A stretch of DNA of 64,000 nt from positions 4,691,001 to 4,755,000 of the forward strand of contig NZ_JAUSZK010000001.1 in assembly GCF_030817495.1 (NCBI RefSeq), given 5' to 3'. Source of the DNA: Streptomyces sp. V3I7 (lineage in GTDB: Bacteria; Actinomycetota; Actinomycetes; Streptomycetales; Streptomycetaceae). The notes beneath the pieces are model-generated. The model made no database searches and was not told the origin of the DNA. It saw only the letters and a program-made list of their open reading frames with translations. Of this stretch, positions 1-8,116 are shown piece after piece. Position 1 is the first letter of the stretch, and each line of letters starts with the position of its first letter. The position numbers were made by a program, and so were the translations under genes.

Positions 1-105
1 TGCGGCGGTTGAGGAGAGAGTGACACCGGGGGCGCGTACATGTCATGACCCCCAAATGATGTTGGCCGAAAGTCGACTCCCGGGTGAACATTGCGGGAAC
101 ATGAA

Positions 106-145
106 CGGGCGCCGCCCGAGGGGATCCAACCCCCGGACGGCGCCC
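106..145 (-). terminator. Hairpin downstream of the M4 protease gene
   Basis: An 8-bp perfect inverted repeat (GGGCGCCG at 107-114, CGGCGCCC at 138-145) lies 26 bp past the protease stop codon. The loop can pair further through its G-run and C-run. No strong U-tract follows, which is common for Streptomyces terminators. Confidence 0.55.
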
Positions 146-170
146 TGCTGTTGCCGTGATGACCTGCGGT

Positions 171-2213
171 TTACGGGAAGGTCAGCTTCCAGCTGTTGAG
201 GGTGCCGACGTCGTAGGTGGCTTGGTCCTGGACCTTCAGCTTCCACGTCCCGTTGGCCGGTTCCGACGAGGCGTTGACGGTGTAGGTCTCGTTGACGTTG
301 TCCGCCGAGTCGGAGGAGCTGAAGTTCTTCAGGCGGTACGACGCGCCCGAGGGGCCGATCAGGTCGATCACCAGGTCACCGCGCCAGGTGTGGGTGATGT
401 CGACGTACACCTGGAGGTTGGACGGGGCGTTGCCGGTCCGGCCGGACACCGTGATCGACGAGGTGACCGCCGGTCCGTTGTCCGGGATGGACAGCGGCGT
501 GGTGTTCTCGTACGAGGTGCCCGTGCCGCCGCCGCCCGAGCGCGAGCCGACCGCGACGCCCGCCCAGGCGTCCTGCACGGCCTTGTACTCGGCGCTCGTC
601 GTGCCGTACAGCTCACCCGCCGCCGCGAGCGTGCCGGTGCGGGCGCCCGCGTAGTTGGTGGTGGACGTCCACTTGGTGGTCAGCGCCCGGTACCAGATCT
701 GCAGCGCCTTGTCCCGGCCGATACCGGTGACCGGAAGCCCGTCCGCCGTCGGCGAGTTGTAGCTGATGCCGTTGATGACCTTGGCGCCGCTGCCCTCGCT
801 CAGCAGGTAGAAGAAGTGGTTCGCGGGGCCCGAGGAGTAGTGGACGTCGACCGACCCGATCCCCGAGTACCAGCTGTCCTTGGACGCGCCGTCCTTGCTC
901 GGCTTGTCCATGTACCGCAGCGGCGTGCCGTTGCCGTTGATGTCGATCTTCTCGCCGATGAGGTAGTCGCCGACATCGGAGGCGTTGGCCGCGGCGAACT
1001 CCACGCCGGTGCCGAAGATGTCGGAGGTCGCCTCGTTCAACCCGCCCGACTCACCGCTGTAGTTGAGTCCGGCCGTGTTGGAGGTGACGCCGTGGCTCAT
1101 CTCGTGGCCCGCCACGTCGATGGAGGTCAGCGGCTTGGCGTTGGCCGACCCGTCGCCGTAGGTCATGCAGAAGCAGCTGTCGTCCCAGAAGGCGTTGACG
1201 TAGGCGTTGCCGTAGTGGGTCCGCGAGTACGCGCCCACGCCGTTGTTCTTGATGCCGCTGCGCCCGAAGGTGTTCTTGTAGAAGTCCCAGGTGACCGCCG
1301 CGCCGTAGTGCGCGTCGGCGCCCGCGGTGGCGGCGTTCGAGGTGGTGCCGTTGCCCCACGTGTCGCTGGTCTGCGAGAACAGCGTGCCGGTGCCCAGCGT
1401 GCCGTGGTTGAGGTTGTACGTCTTGTGGCCGCCGCGCGCCCCGTCGTTCAGCGTGTACGTCGACCCCGACAGCGTGGTCGTCAGCGAGACCTGGCCGCTG
1501 TACTGGGTGTTGCCGACGCCGGTCTCGATGCCCTGGTACTCGTAGAGCTTCTTGCCGGTCGTGGCGTCGGTGACGACGTGCAGCTGGTTGGGCGTGCCGT
1601 CGTCCTGGAGGCCGCCGACGACGGTCTCGTAGGCGAGGACGGGTTTGCCCGAGCCGGCCCAGATCACCTTGCGCGCACCGTCGGCCGCGGACTTGCTCCC
1701 GCCGAGGGCCCTGGCCCGCGCGACCGCCTGCCGCTCGGCCGCCGCCCGGGTGACGGACGGGGTCAGGCCGGAGACCCTCACGTCGGCCTTGGTCGCCTTG
1801 ACGACCCGGGTGACCGCGCCCGACTCGGCGGTGTCGACGATCAGGTCGCCGCCGAGGACCGGGAGACCGGCGTACGTGCGCTCGTAGCGGGTGTGCAGCG
1901 TGCCGTCGCCGTCCTTGACGACGTCCCGGACGACCAGCTTCTCCCGGGCGCCGAGGCCGATCGCCCTGGCGGTGGCGGCCCGGTCGTCCCCAGCGTCGCG
2001 GAGCAGCCCGGCGCGCTCGGCGGGGGTCAGCCTGACCGCCGCGTGGGCCCGGTTGATCTTGCCGGTCGGTGCCTTGTCCGCCGGGGCGGCGCTCGCCGCG
2101 CCCGACTGGACGGCCGCGGCGACCAGCGCGGCGACACCGGCGAGGGCGACGGCGGCGGTGCGTCGCCCGGAGGTGTGGGAGGTGCGTCTGCGAGGCGAAC
2201 TGGTTCTCAACAC
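171..2213 (-). CDS. Secreted M4 (thermolysin-family) neutral zinc metalloprotease with C-terminal P domain
   Basis: About 680 residues. An Arg-rich N-terminus and a hydrophobic stretch ending ...SGAASA form a signal peptide. A propeptide (FTP/PepSY type) follows, then the M4 catalytic domain. The zinc motif HEMSH lies at about residue 370 and the downstream Glu ligand is in GGLNEATSD. The last ~110 residues look like a proprotein-convertase P domain (SIPDNGPAVTSSI... to the end). Expected role: an extracellular protease activated by propeptide removal. An upstream ATG at 2228 is in frame, but AAGGAG at 2217-2222 lies inside that extension, so GTG 2213 or TTG 2210 is the likelier start. The family assignment is firm; the physiological substrate is unknown. 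Confidence 0.93.
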   Translation of the reverse strand: MLRTSSPRRRTSHTSGRRTAAVALAGVAALVAAAVQSGAASAAPADKAPTGKINRAHAAVRLTPAERAGLLRDAGDDRAATARAIGLGAREKLVVRDVVKDGDGTLHTRYERTYAGLPVLGGDLIVDTAESGAVTRVVKATKADVRVSGLTPSVTRAAAERQAVARARALGGSKSAADGARKVIWAGSGKPVLAYETVVGGLQDDGTPNQLHVVTDATTGKKLYEYQGIETGVGNTQYSGQVSLTTTLSGSTYTLNDGARGGHKTYNLNHGTLGTGTLFSQTSDTWGNGTTSNAATAGADAHYGAAVTWDFYKNTFGRSGIKNNGVGAYSRTHYGNAYVNAFWDDSCFCMTYGDGSANAKPLTSIDVAGHEMSHGVTSNTAGLNYSGESGGLNEATSDIFGTGVEFAAANASDVGDYLIGEKIDINGNGTPLRYMDKPSKDGASKDSWYSGIGSVDVHYSSGPANHFFYLLSEGSGAKVINGISYNSPTADGLPVTGIGRDKALQIWYRALTTKWTSTTNYAGARTGTLAAAGELYGTTSAEYKAVQDAWAGVAVGSRSGGGGTGTSYENTTPLSIPDNGPAVTSSITVSGRTGNAPSNLQVYVDITHTWRGDLVIDLIGPSGASYRLKNFSSSDSADNVNETYTVNASSEPANGTWKLKVQDQATYDVGTLNSWKLTFP

Positions 2214-2540
2214 TGACTCCTTCTGCATGGCCGCAGGGCGCGCGGCCTGGGGAGATCCCGGCGGCGCGCTGGGCCGACCGGGCAGAGCAGGGCGTAACGC
2301 GGAACCATGTGCGAGTGCAGAACTGTCCATGACCGGCGCCGCCACCGTGTTCCGAATCTGTGGGGCCGCTGTGAACCGGTCGTGGGAAGAGTCGCAGGGG
2401 ATCACCCAACCTGTCAGGAGCGCGTCAGCAACTTGGCCGGAATTGCCTCCGTTGACCGGAGGCCCGTATTCGCTATGCGGACTGCGCGGACTGCGCGGAC
2501 TGCGCGGGCTGCGCGGACTGTGCGCCGCAGGCGGATCAGG
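2214..2540. repeat. Intergenic region with 9-bp tandem repeat (2473-2526)
   Basis: This gap separates the protease from the exporter cluster, with the protease promoter presumably inside it. At 2473-2526 there are six 9-bp units, ctatgcgga, ctgcgcgga twice, ctgcgcggg, ctgcgcgga and ctgtgcgcc, ending just before the exporter stop codon. No conserved ORF and no clear hairpin terminator were seen. Confidence 0.8.
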
Positions 2541-4295
2541 TCAGGCCCGGCGGTCCCCGTGCCACGTCCGCCACAGCGCCGCGTACGCGCCGTCCGCCGC
2601 CACCAGCTCGTCGTGCGTGCCGAGTTCGCGGAGCCGCCCGTCCTCCATGACGGCCACCCGGTCCGCGTCGTGCGCGGTGTGCAGACGGTGGGCGATGGCG
2701 ATGACGGTACGCCCCTCCAGCACGGCGGCCAGCGCGCGCTCGGTGTGCCGGGCGGTGGCCGGGTCCAGCAGGGCGGTGGCCTCGTCCAGGATCAGCGTGT
2801 GCGGGTCGGCCAGCACCACGCGGGCCAGGGCGAGTTGCTGGGCGCGCGAACCGTCCGTCGCGCAGCCGTCCGGGCCCAGCAGGGTGTCGAGGGCGTCCGG
2901 CAGGTCGCGCACCCAGTCGTCGGCGCCGACGGCCGCGAGGGTCGCCCACAACTGCCCGTCCGTGGCGGCCGTTTCGGCGATCAGCAGATTGTCGCGGACG
3001 GTGCCCAGGAACACGTGATGCTCCTGGGTGACGAGTACGACCTGGCGGCGCAGCCGCTCCGGCGCGAGGCCCGCGATCGGCACCCCGCCCACCGTCACCG
3101 TGCCCGTGCTCGGCGCGTCCACGCCCGCGATCAGCCGGCTCAGCGTCGTCTTGCCCGCCCCCGACGGGCCGACCACCGCGAGCCGTTCGCCGGGGCGCAC
3201 GGTCAGGTCGACGCCCCGCAGCACCTCGCGGCCCCCGTCGTAGGCGTAGCGGACGCCGGTGACGTCGATGCGGTCGCCGTCCGGGACGGTGTCGTCGACG
3301 TCCGGCCTGGCCTGCGGGGCGCGGGCGAGTCCCTCGACCCGGGCGAAGGAGGCGCCGCCTGACTGGAGTTGCTCGACGCGCATCAGCACCGCGTCCAGCG
3401 GCTCGCTGAACTGCCGCAGATACAGTCCCGCCGCCACCACGTCACCCACGCTCACCGCCCCGCGCGCGTGCAGCACCCCGCCGATGAGCAGAACTCCGGC
3501 CACGGGAAGGAGATACGACACGTCGATCGCCGGGAAGAACACCGTGCGCAGATGCAGCGTGTGGAAGCGGGCACGCCGGGCCGTCTCCAGCGCCTCACGG
3601 CTGGCGGCGGTGCGCCGGGACCGCAGCCGGAACGCCTCGACCGTCCGGGCCCCGGCCGCCGTCGCCGCCAGGATCTCCGTGACGTCCGAGGTGGCCGCCC
3701 CCTCGGCGAGATAGGCCGCCCGCGCCCGGCGCAGATACCAGCGCAGGGCGAAGGTGACGGGCACGAGTCCCACCATGCCGATAGCACCCAGCAGCGGGTC
3801 GAGGGCGAACACCGCACCGAGCAGGAACAGCGCCTGCACCCCCTGGACGAGCAGTTCGGGGCCGACGTCGCGCAGAGTCGTCCCGACCGTCGTCACGTCG
3901 GCCGTGCCACGCGCGGTCAGATCGCCGGTACCGGCCCGCTCCACCACCGAGGCGGGCAGCGCCAGCGCCCGGTCGACGAACTCCTCTCGCACCCGCCCCA
4001 GCGTCCGCTCCCCGAACCGGTGCGCCACGTACCGCGCCCAGCGCGCCAGCAGCAGTTGCGCCCCCGCGCACACCAGGATGACCGGCGCCAAACGGTCCAC
4101 CGCCGCGATGCCACCCCCGGACCGCACCGCGTCCACGATCCGTCCGACCAGCCACGGCCCCGCCAGCCCCGCCGCGGCCGCCGCCGCGTTCAGCGCCAGG
4201 ACGCCCGCGAAGACCCGCCCGTCGGCCCGCACGAGCCGCGCCGCGGCCCTGCGTACGTCGACGGGCTCGGCGACGGGCAGCTTTTGCTGCGTCAC
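2541..4295 (-). CDS. ABC exporter half-transporter, TMD-NBD (intact Walker A/B, degenerate signature)
   Basis: 584 residues: an N-terminal type IV exporter membrane domain, then a nucleotide-binding domain. Walker A is GPSGAGKT near residue 376. Walker B with the catalytic Glu is LILDEATALLD, and the H-loop is AIAHRL. The signature motif is degraded: TDGSR occupies the LSGGQ position. The start is GTG 4295 with a strong AAGGAGGA about 7 nt upstream. The adjacent upstream gene (4510-6234) has the reciprocal defect, so the two are predicted to form a heterodimer with one competent ATP site. Substrate unknown; drugs, lipids or peptides are all possible. Confidence 0.9.
   Translation of the reverse strand: MTQQKLPVAEPVDVRRAAARLVRADGRVFAGVLALNAAAAAAGLAGPWLVGRIVDAVRSGGGIAAVDRLAPVILVCAGAQLLLARWARYVAHRFGERTLGRVREEFVDRALALPASVVERAGTGDLTARGTADVTTVGTTLRDVGPELLVQGVQALFLLGAVFALDPLLGAIGMVGLVPVTFALRWYLRRARAAYLAEGAATSDVTEILAATAAGARTVEAFRLRSRRTAASREALETARRARFHTLHLRTVFFPAIDVSYLLPVAGVLLIGGVLHARGAVSVGDVVAAGLYLRQFSEPLDAVLMRVEQLQSGGASFARVEGLARAPQARPDVDDTVPDGDRIDVTGVRYAYDGGREVLRGVDLTVRPGERLAVVGPSGAGKTTLSRLIAGVDAPSTGTVTVGGVPIAGLAPERLRRQVVLVTQEHHVFLGTVRDNLLIAETAATDGQLWATLAAVGADDWVRDLPDALDTLLGPDGCATDGSRAQQLALARVVLADPHTLILDEATALLDPATARHTERALAAVLEGRTVIAIAHRLHTAHDADRVAVMEDGRLRELGTHDELVAADGAYAALWRTWHGDRRA
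4214..4284. repeat. 71-bp direct repeat, copy A (start of the 2541-4295 gene)
   Basis: Copy A covers the first ~24 codons of the exporter gene. Copy B is at 4432-4502, offset 218 bp, with 69 of 71 positions identical by eye. Confidence 0.9.
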
Positions 4296-4513
4296 CGCGT
4301 GTCCTCCTTGGCGTTCGTGCCGGTGTCCCGTGCCGGCTGGTCCGTCGCCGTGACCGCGCCCCAGGGCCCGATCCGCCCGGCGGGCCTGCCGTGGCCGCCG
4401 CTGTGTGCAGTGCCAAGGGCGGTCGCGAGGCCCCGCCCGTCGGCCCGCACGAGCCGGGCCGCGGCCCGGCGTACGTCGACGGGCTCGGCGACGGGCAGCT
4501 TTCCGGCCGTCAT
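4292..4513 (-). CDS. 73-codon coupled ORF made by duplication of the exporter start
   Basis: This ORF begins with a near copy of the downstream exporter's N-terminus (GKLPVAEPVDVRRAAARLVR) and then enters unrelated sequence rich in Gly, Ala and Pro. Its ATG overlaps the upstream exporter stop as ATGA (4510-4513) and has GAGGAGG before it. Its TGA overlaps the downstream GTG as GTGA (4292-4295). It is therefore positioned to be translated, but it has no recognisable domain. It may be a leader that passes ribosomes on, or simply a duplication remnant. Confidence 0.4.
   Translation of the reverse strand: MTAGKLPVAEPVDVRRAAARLVRADGRGLATALGTAHSGGHGRPAGRIGPWGAVTATDQPARDTGTNAKEDTR
4432..4502. repeat. 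71-bp direct repeat, copy B
   Basis: Second copy of the exporter 5' coding region, inside the 4292-4513 ORF. It points to a local duplication at the junction of the two transporter genes. Confidence 0.9.
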
Positions 4514-6234
4514 CCGGCCACCTCCTCGTCGGCTTCGATCTCGGTGTCGCGCGCTACCAGGGCCCGGTATCCCGGCTCCCCGTCCAGGAGTTCACCGTGG
4601 CTGCCGCTCGCCGCGAGCTTGCCGTCGACCAGGTAGTGCACGGTGTCCATGCGGTCGAGGACGAGCGGGGAGGTGGTCGTCACGACGGTCGTACGGCCCT
4701 TGCGCGCCCCGTACAGCCGCTCGGCCACCGCGGCCTCGGTGTGGGCGTCGAGCGCGGAGGTCGGTTCGACGGCGAGCAGCACTTCCGGGTCGGCCAGCAG
4801 CGCCCGGACGAGCCGTACGCGCTGACGCTGGCCGCCCGAGAGGTTGCGGCCCTGGGCGTCGACCGGCGCGTCGAGCCCGCCGGGCAGGCCCTGCACGATG
4901 TCGTCGGCCACGGCCGTGTGCACGGCGTTCAGGACCTCCGCCTCCCCCTGTTCCCCGGCCCCGCGGACCAGTTCGCGCAGGGGGCCCGCGAACAGGTCGG
5001 CCTCGTGATCGGCGACCAGGATCCGTTCGCGCACCCGCGCCAGCGGGACCGCCTCCAGGCGTACGTCCCCCCAGGTGACGTCCGAGGGCGCGTACCGGCC
5101 GAGGCGGTCGACGACGGCGGCGGTGTCGGCGGGCCGCGCCCCGGTCAGCGCGGTCAGCCGGCCAGGCAGCACCCGCACACCCGATTCGGGGTCGTGCAGC
5201 GCCGCCGGTCCGGCCGGCGGCTCGGCGGTGCCGGTGTCCGGCGCCGGCTCCAGCCGCAGCAGACGTACGACGCGCCGCGCGGCCACCACGCCCCGGCTCA
5301 GGAAGTAGCAGACGTCGATCAGCATGGCGACCGGCCATCCGGCCAGGACGGCGACATAGCCGTACACCGACACCAGCTCGCCCACGCTGATCTCCCCGCG
5401 GGCCGTCATCCGCGCCGCCAGCCAGGTCACCACGGCCAGGAACAGCGTCGGCAGCCCCGCGCCCAGCGCCTCGATCCAGCTGGTGACGGCCCCGACCCGG
5501 TAGCCCTGGTCGCGCAGCCGCCGCGAGTCCCGGCGGAAGGAGTCCGCGAACAGCCCCTTGCCGCCCAGGCCGTTGAGCACGCGCAGGCCGCCCGCGAGGT
5601 CGCCGATCCGCCCGGTCAGCACGCCCTGCCGCTCGCGGTACTCCGTCTCCGCGCCCTGCAGCCGCCCCATCAGCGGCCCCAGGACGACCCCGATCAGCGG
5701 CACCCCGAGCAGCACCACCACGGCCAGCGGCACGGAGACGGACAGCAGCAGTCCGGCGATCGCGACGTAGGTCATGAGCGCGCCGACACCGGGCCCGACC
5801 ACCGTCAGCGCCGTGGCGATCGTCTGCACGTCCCCGACGCCGATCGTGACCACCTCCCCGGCCGCGACCTGCCCGGGCAGCGCGGCCCCCAGCCGCACCG
5901 CCTGACGCACGACGACCTTCACCGTGCGGAAGTTGGCGTCCATCCGCACCCGGGTCATCGTGCGGTGCCGCATGACGCCCAGCCACGCGTTGAACGCCCC
6001 GACCACGAACAGCGCGGCCGTCCACCCCGCCAGCGCCCCCATGTCACCCGGCTCCAGGCCCTCGTCGATCGCCCGGGCCATCAGGTACGGCGTCGCCGCC
6101 AGCAGCACCATCCACGTGCTGCCCAGCAGCGCACCGGCCACCGACCGGCCCGGCTGCCGGGTCACCAGCCACCACAGGTACCGCCAGCCGCCGCGACAGT
6201 CGGGCGTGCCGGGATCCTCGTACGCGTCGATCAT
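4510..6234 (-). CDS. ABC exporter half-transporter with pseudo-NBD (intact LSGGQ, lost Walker A)
   Basis: 574 residues with a six-helix exporter membrane domain and a C-terminal NBD. The signature LSGGQRQRVRL is intact near residue 465. The Walker A region reads TGARPADTAA with no GKS/T. The Walker B aspartate is lost (LLAVEPTSALD), and TTTSP replaces the H-loop histidine. This half cannot be expected to hydrolyse ATP alone, but it can supply LSGGQ to the partner encoded at 2541-4295. It starts 22 bp after the stop of the 6257-8116 gene, so all four transporter genes may be co-transcribed. Confidence 0.9.
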   Translation of the reverse strand: MIDAYEDPGTPDCRGGWRYLWWLVTRQPGRSVAGALLGSTWMVLLAATPYLMARAIDEGLEPGDMGALAGWTAALFVVGAFNAWLGVMRHRTMTRVRMDANFRTVKVVVRQAVRLGAALPGQVAAGEVVTIGVGDVQTIATALTVVGPGVGALMTYVAIAGLLLSVSVPLAVVVLLGVPLIGVVLGPLMGRLQGAETEYRERQGVLTGRIGDLAGGLRVLNGLGGKGLFADSFRRDSRRLRDQGYRVGAVTSWIEALGAGLPTLFLAVVTWLAARMTARGEISVGELVSVYGYVAVLAGWPVAMLIDVCYFLSRGVVAARRVVRLLRLEPAPDTGTAEPPAGPAALHDPESGVRVLPGRLTALTGARPADTAAVVDRLGRYAPSDVTWGDVRLEAVPLARVRERILVADHEADLFAGPLRELVRGAGEQGEAEVLNAVHTAVADDIVQGLPGGLDAPVDAQGRNLSGGQRQRVRLVRALLADPEVLLAVEPTSALDAHTEAAVAERLYGARKGRTTVVTTTSPLVLDRMDTVHYLVDGKLAASGSHGELLDGEPGYRALVARDTEIEADEEVAG

Positions 6235-6256
6235 CGAACCCCCGTTCCTCGTCCCG

Positions 6257-8116
6257 TCAGGCCAGGCTGGCGCGCCAGGCGTGGTGCAGATCGGCGAACC
6301 GGCCGGTGCCGGCGATCAGTTCGTCCGGGGTGCCGTCCTCGACGATCCGCCCGTGCTCCATCACCAGCACCCGGTCGGCGATCTCCACGGTCGACAGCCG
6401 GTGCGCGATGACGACGGCCGTACGCCCGCGCAGCACCGTCGACATCGCCCGCTGCACGGCCCGTTCGCCCGGCACGTCCAGCGAGCTGGTCGCCTCGTCG
6501 AGGATCAGCACCGCCGGGTCGGCCAGCAACGCGCGGGCGAAGGCGACCAGTTGGCGCTGGCCCGCGGAGATACGTCCGCCCCGCTTGCGGACGTCCGTGT
6601 CGTAGCCGTCGGGCAGCGCGTCGATGAACTCGTGCGCGCCGATCGCCTTCGCCGCCCGCTCGATGTCCTCACGGGAGGCGTCCGGCCGCCCGATGGCGAT
6701 GTTCTCGGCGACCGTGCCGGAGAACAGGAACGCCTCCTGCGTCACCATCACCACCCCGCGCCGCAGCTCGGGCAGGGTGAGTTCACGCAGGTCGACGCCG
6801 TCCAGCAGGACCCGGCCGTCGGTGGGGTCGTAGAAGCGGGCGAGCAGCTTGGCCAGCGTCGACTTGCCCGCGCCCGTGGAGCCGACGACCGCGACGGTCT
6901 GCCCGGCCGGGAGCGAGAGATCGAAGCGGGGGAGCACCTCGCCGCCGGTGCGGTAGGCGAAACGGACGCCCTCGAACACGACTCCACGCCCAGGGAGTTC
7001 ACCCGACAGCTCGGGCAGCGCCCTGGGGACCGAGGGCTCCGGCACCGAGGGGGTCTGGGCCAGCAGTCCGGCGATCTTCTCCAGCGAGGCGGCCGCCGAC
7101 TGGTACGAGTTGAGGAACATGCCGAGGCGGTCGATGGGGTCGTACAGCCGCCGCAGATACAGCACCGCCGCCGCCAGCAGACCGAGGTCCAGCGAACCGG
7201 ACGCCACCCGGTAGGCGCCCCACAGCACGATCAGCGCGACGGCCGCGTTGGCGACCAGCCGGGAGCCGACGACGTAGCGGGCCATCTCCAGCATGCCGTC
7301 GCCGTTGGTCCGCTCGTGCCGGGTGTTCAGGGCGGCGAAGTCGGCCTCGTTCACGGCCTCGCGGCGGAAGGCGCGCACCGGACGGATGCCGTTCATCGTC
7401 TCCACGAACTTCACGATCACCGCGGCGATGGCGGTGGACCGTGCCCTGAACACCCGTCCCGCGCGCCGCTGGTAGAGCCGCACGAGGAGGTACAGCGGCA
7501 TGAAGGAGGCCACCGCGACCGCGCCGAGACCGAGATCCAGCCACAGCAGCATCGCCGAGATGGAGACGAACGACAGGATGACCGTGATCAGTTCCTGGAG
7601 ACCCTCGCTGAGCAGCTCGCGCAGCGACTCGACATCCGTGGTGGAGCGGGAGATGAGCCGCCCGGAGGTGTAGCGCTCGTGGAAGTCGATGCTCAGCGCC
7701 TGGGCATGCCGGAAGATGCGGCCGCGCAGGTCGAGCAGCACGTCCTGGTTGACGCGCGCGGAGGCCTCGATGAACGCGAACTGCAGCATGCCGGAGGCCA
7801 GCGCGCACAGCAGATAGCCGGCGCCCACCGCGATCAGCGGACCGAGGTCGTGGGCGCGGAACGCCGGGACGGCACGGTCGATGGCGTACGCCACCAGCAG
7901 CGGGCCCGCCTGGACCGCGGCCTGCTGGAGCACCAGCAGCAGGGTGGTGACGGCGACGCGGGCCTTCATGGGGGCGAGCAGCGAGCGCAGCAGGGCGGCC
8001 GTCCCGCCGGGCGGCGTGGGCAGCGTGTCGCGGTCGAAGGGGTCGTCGGCGGCGAGGGGCGGGCGCGGACCGTCGTCGTCCTGGCCGGTGGAGGGGGAGG
8101 CCGTGGGGGCGGTCAT
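6257..8116 (-). CDS. ABC exporter half-transporter, TMD-NBD (catalytically intact partner)
   Basis: 619 residues: a ~30-residue hydrophilic N-terminus, an exporter membrane domain, then an NBD. Walker A is GSTGAGKST near residue 409. The signature is slightly altered (ISAGQRQ), Walker B retains the Glu (LILDEATSSLD), and the H-loop is VIAHRLSTV. The start ATG at 8116 overlaps the upstream stop (ATGA), indicating translational coupling to the 8113-9891 gene and a heterodimer. Substrate unknown. Confidence 0.92.
   Translation of the reverse strand: MTAPTASPSTGQDDDGPRPPLAADDPFDRDTLPTPPGGTAALLRSLLAPMKARVAVTTLLLVLQQAAVQAGPLLVAYAIDRAVPAFRAHDLGPLIAVGAGYLLCALASGMLQFAFIEASARVNQDVLLDLRGRIFRHAQALSIDFHERYTSGRLISRSTTDVESLRELLSEGLQELITVILSFVSISAMLLWLDLGLGAVAVASFMPLYLLVRLYQRRAGRVFRARSTAIAAVIVKFVETMNGIRPVRAFRREAVNEADFAALNTRHERTNGDGMLEMARYVVGSRLVANAAVALIVLWGAYRVASGSLDLGLLAAAVLYLRRLYDPIDRLGMFLNSYQSAAASLEKIAGLLAQTPSVPEPSVPRALPELSGELPGRGVVFEGVRFAYRTGGEVLPRFDLSLPAGQTVAVVGSTGAGKSTLAKLLARFYDPTDGRVLLDGVDLRELTLPELRRGVVMVTQEAFLFSGTVAENIAIGRPDASREDIERAAKAIGAHEFIDALPDGYDTDVRKRGGRISAGQRQLVAFARALLADPAVLILDEATSSLDVPGERAVQRAMSTVLRGRTAVVIAHRLSTVEIADRVLVMEHGRIVEDGTPDELIAGTGRFADLHHAWRASLA

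Noticed and set aside
156..2216. Long plus-strand frames opposite the protease and ABC genes
   Set aside because: They are GC-frame shadows: Arg/Gly/Ala/Val-rich, no domains, and fully antisense to genes with clear motifs.
2473..2526. CRISPR-like array
   Set aside because: The 9-bp units are contiguous tandem repeats without spacers; the same holds for 24341-24372, 35119-35172 and 44940-44999.
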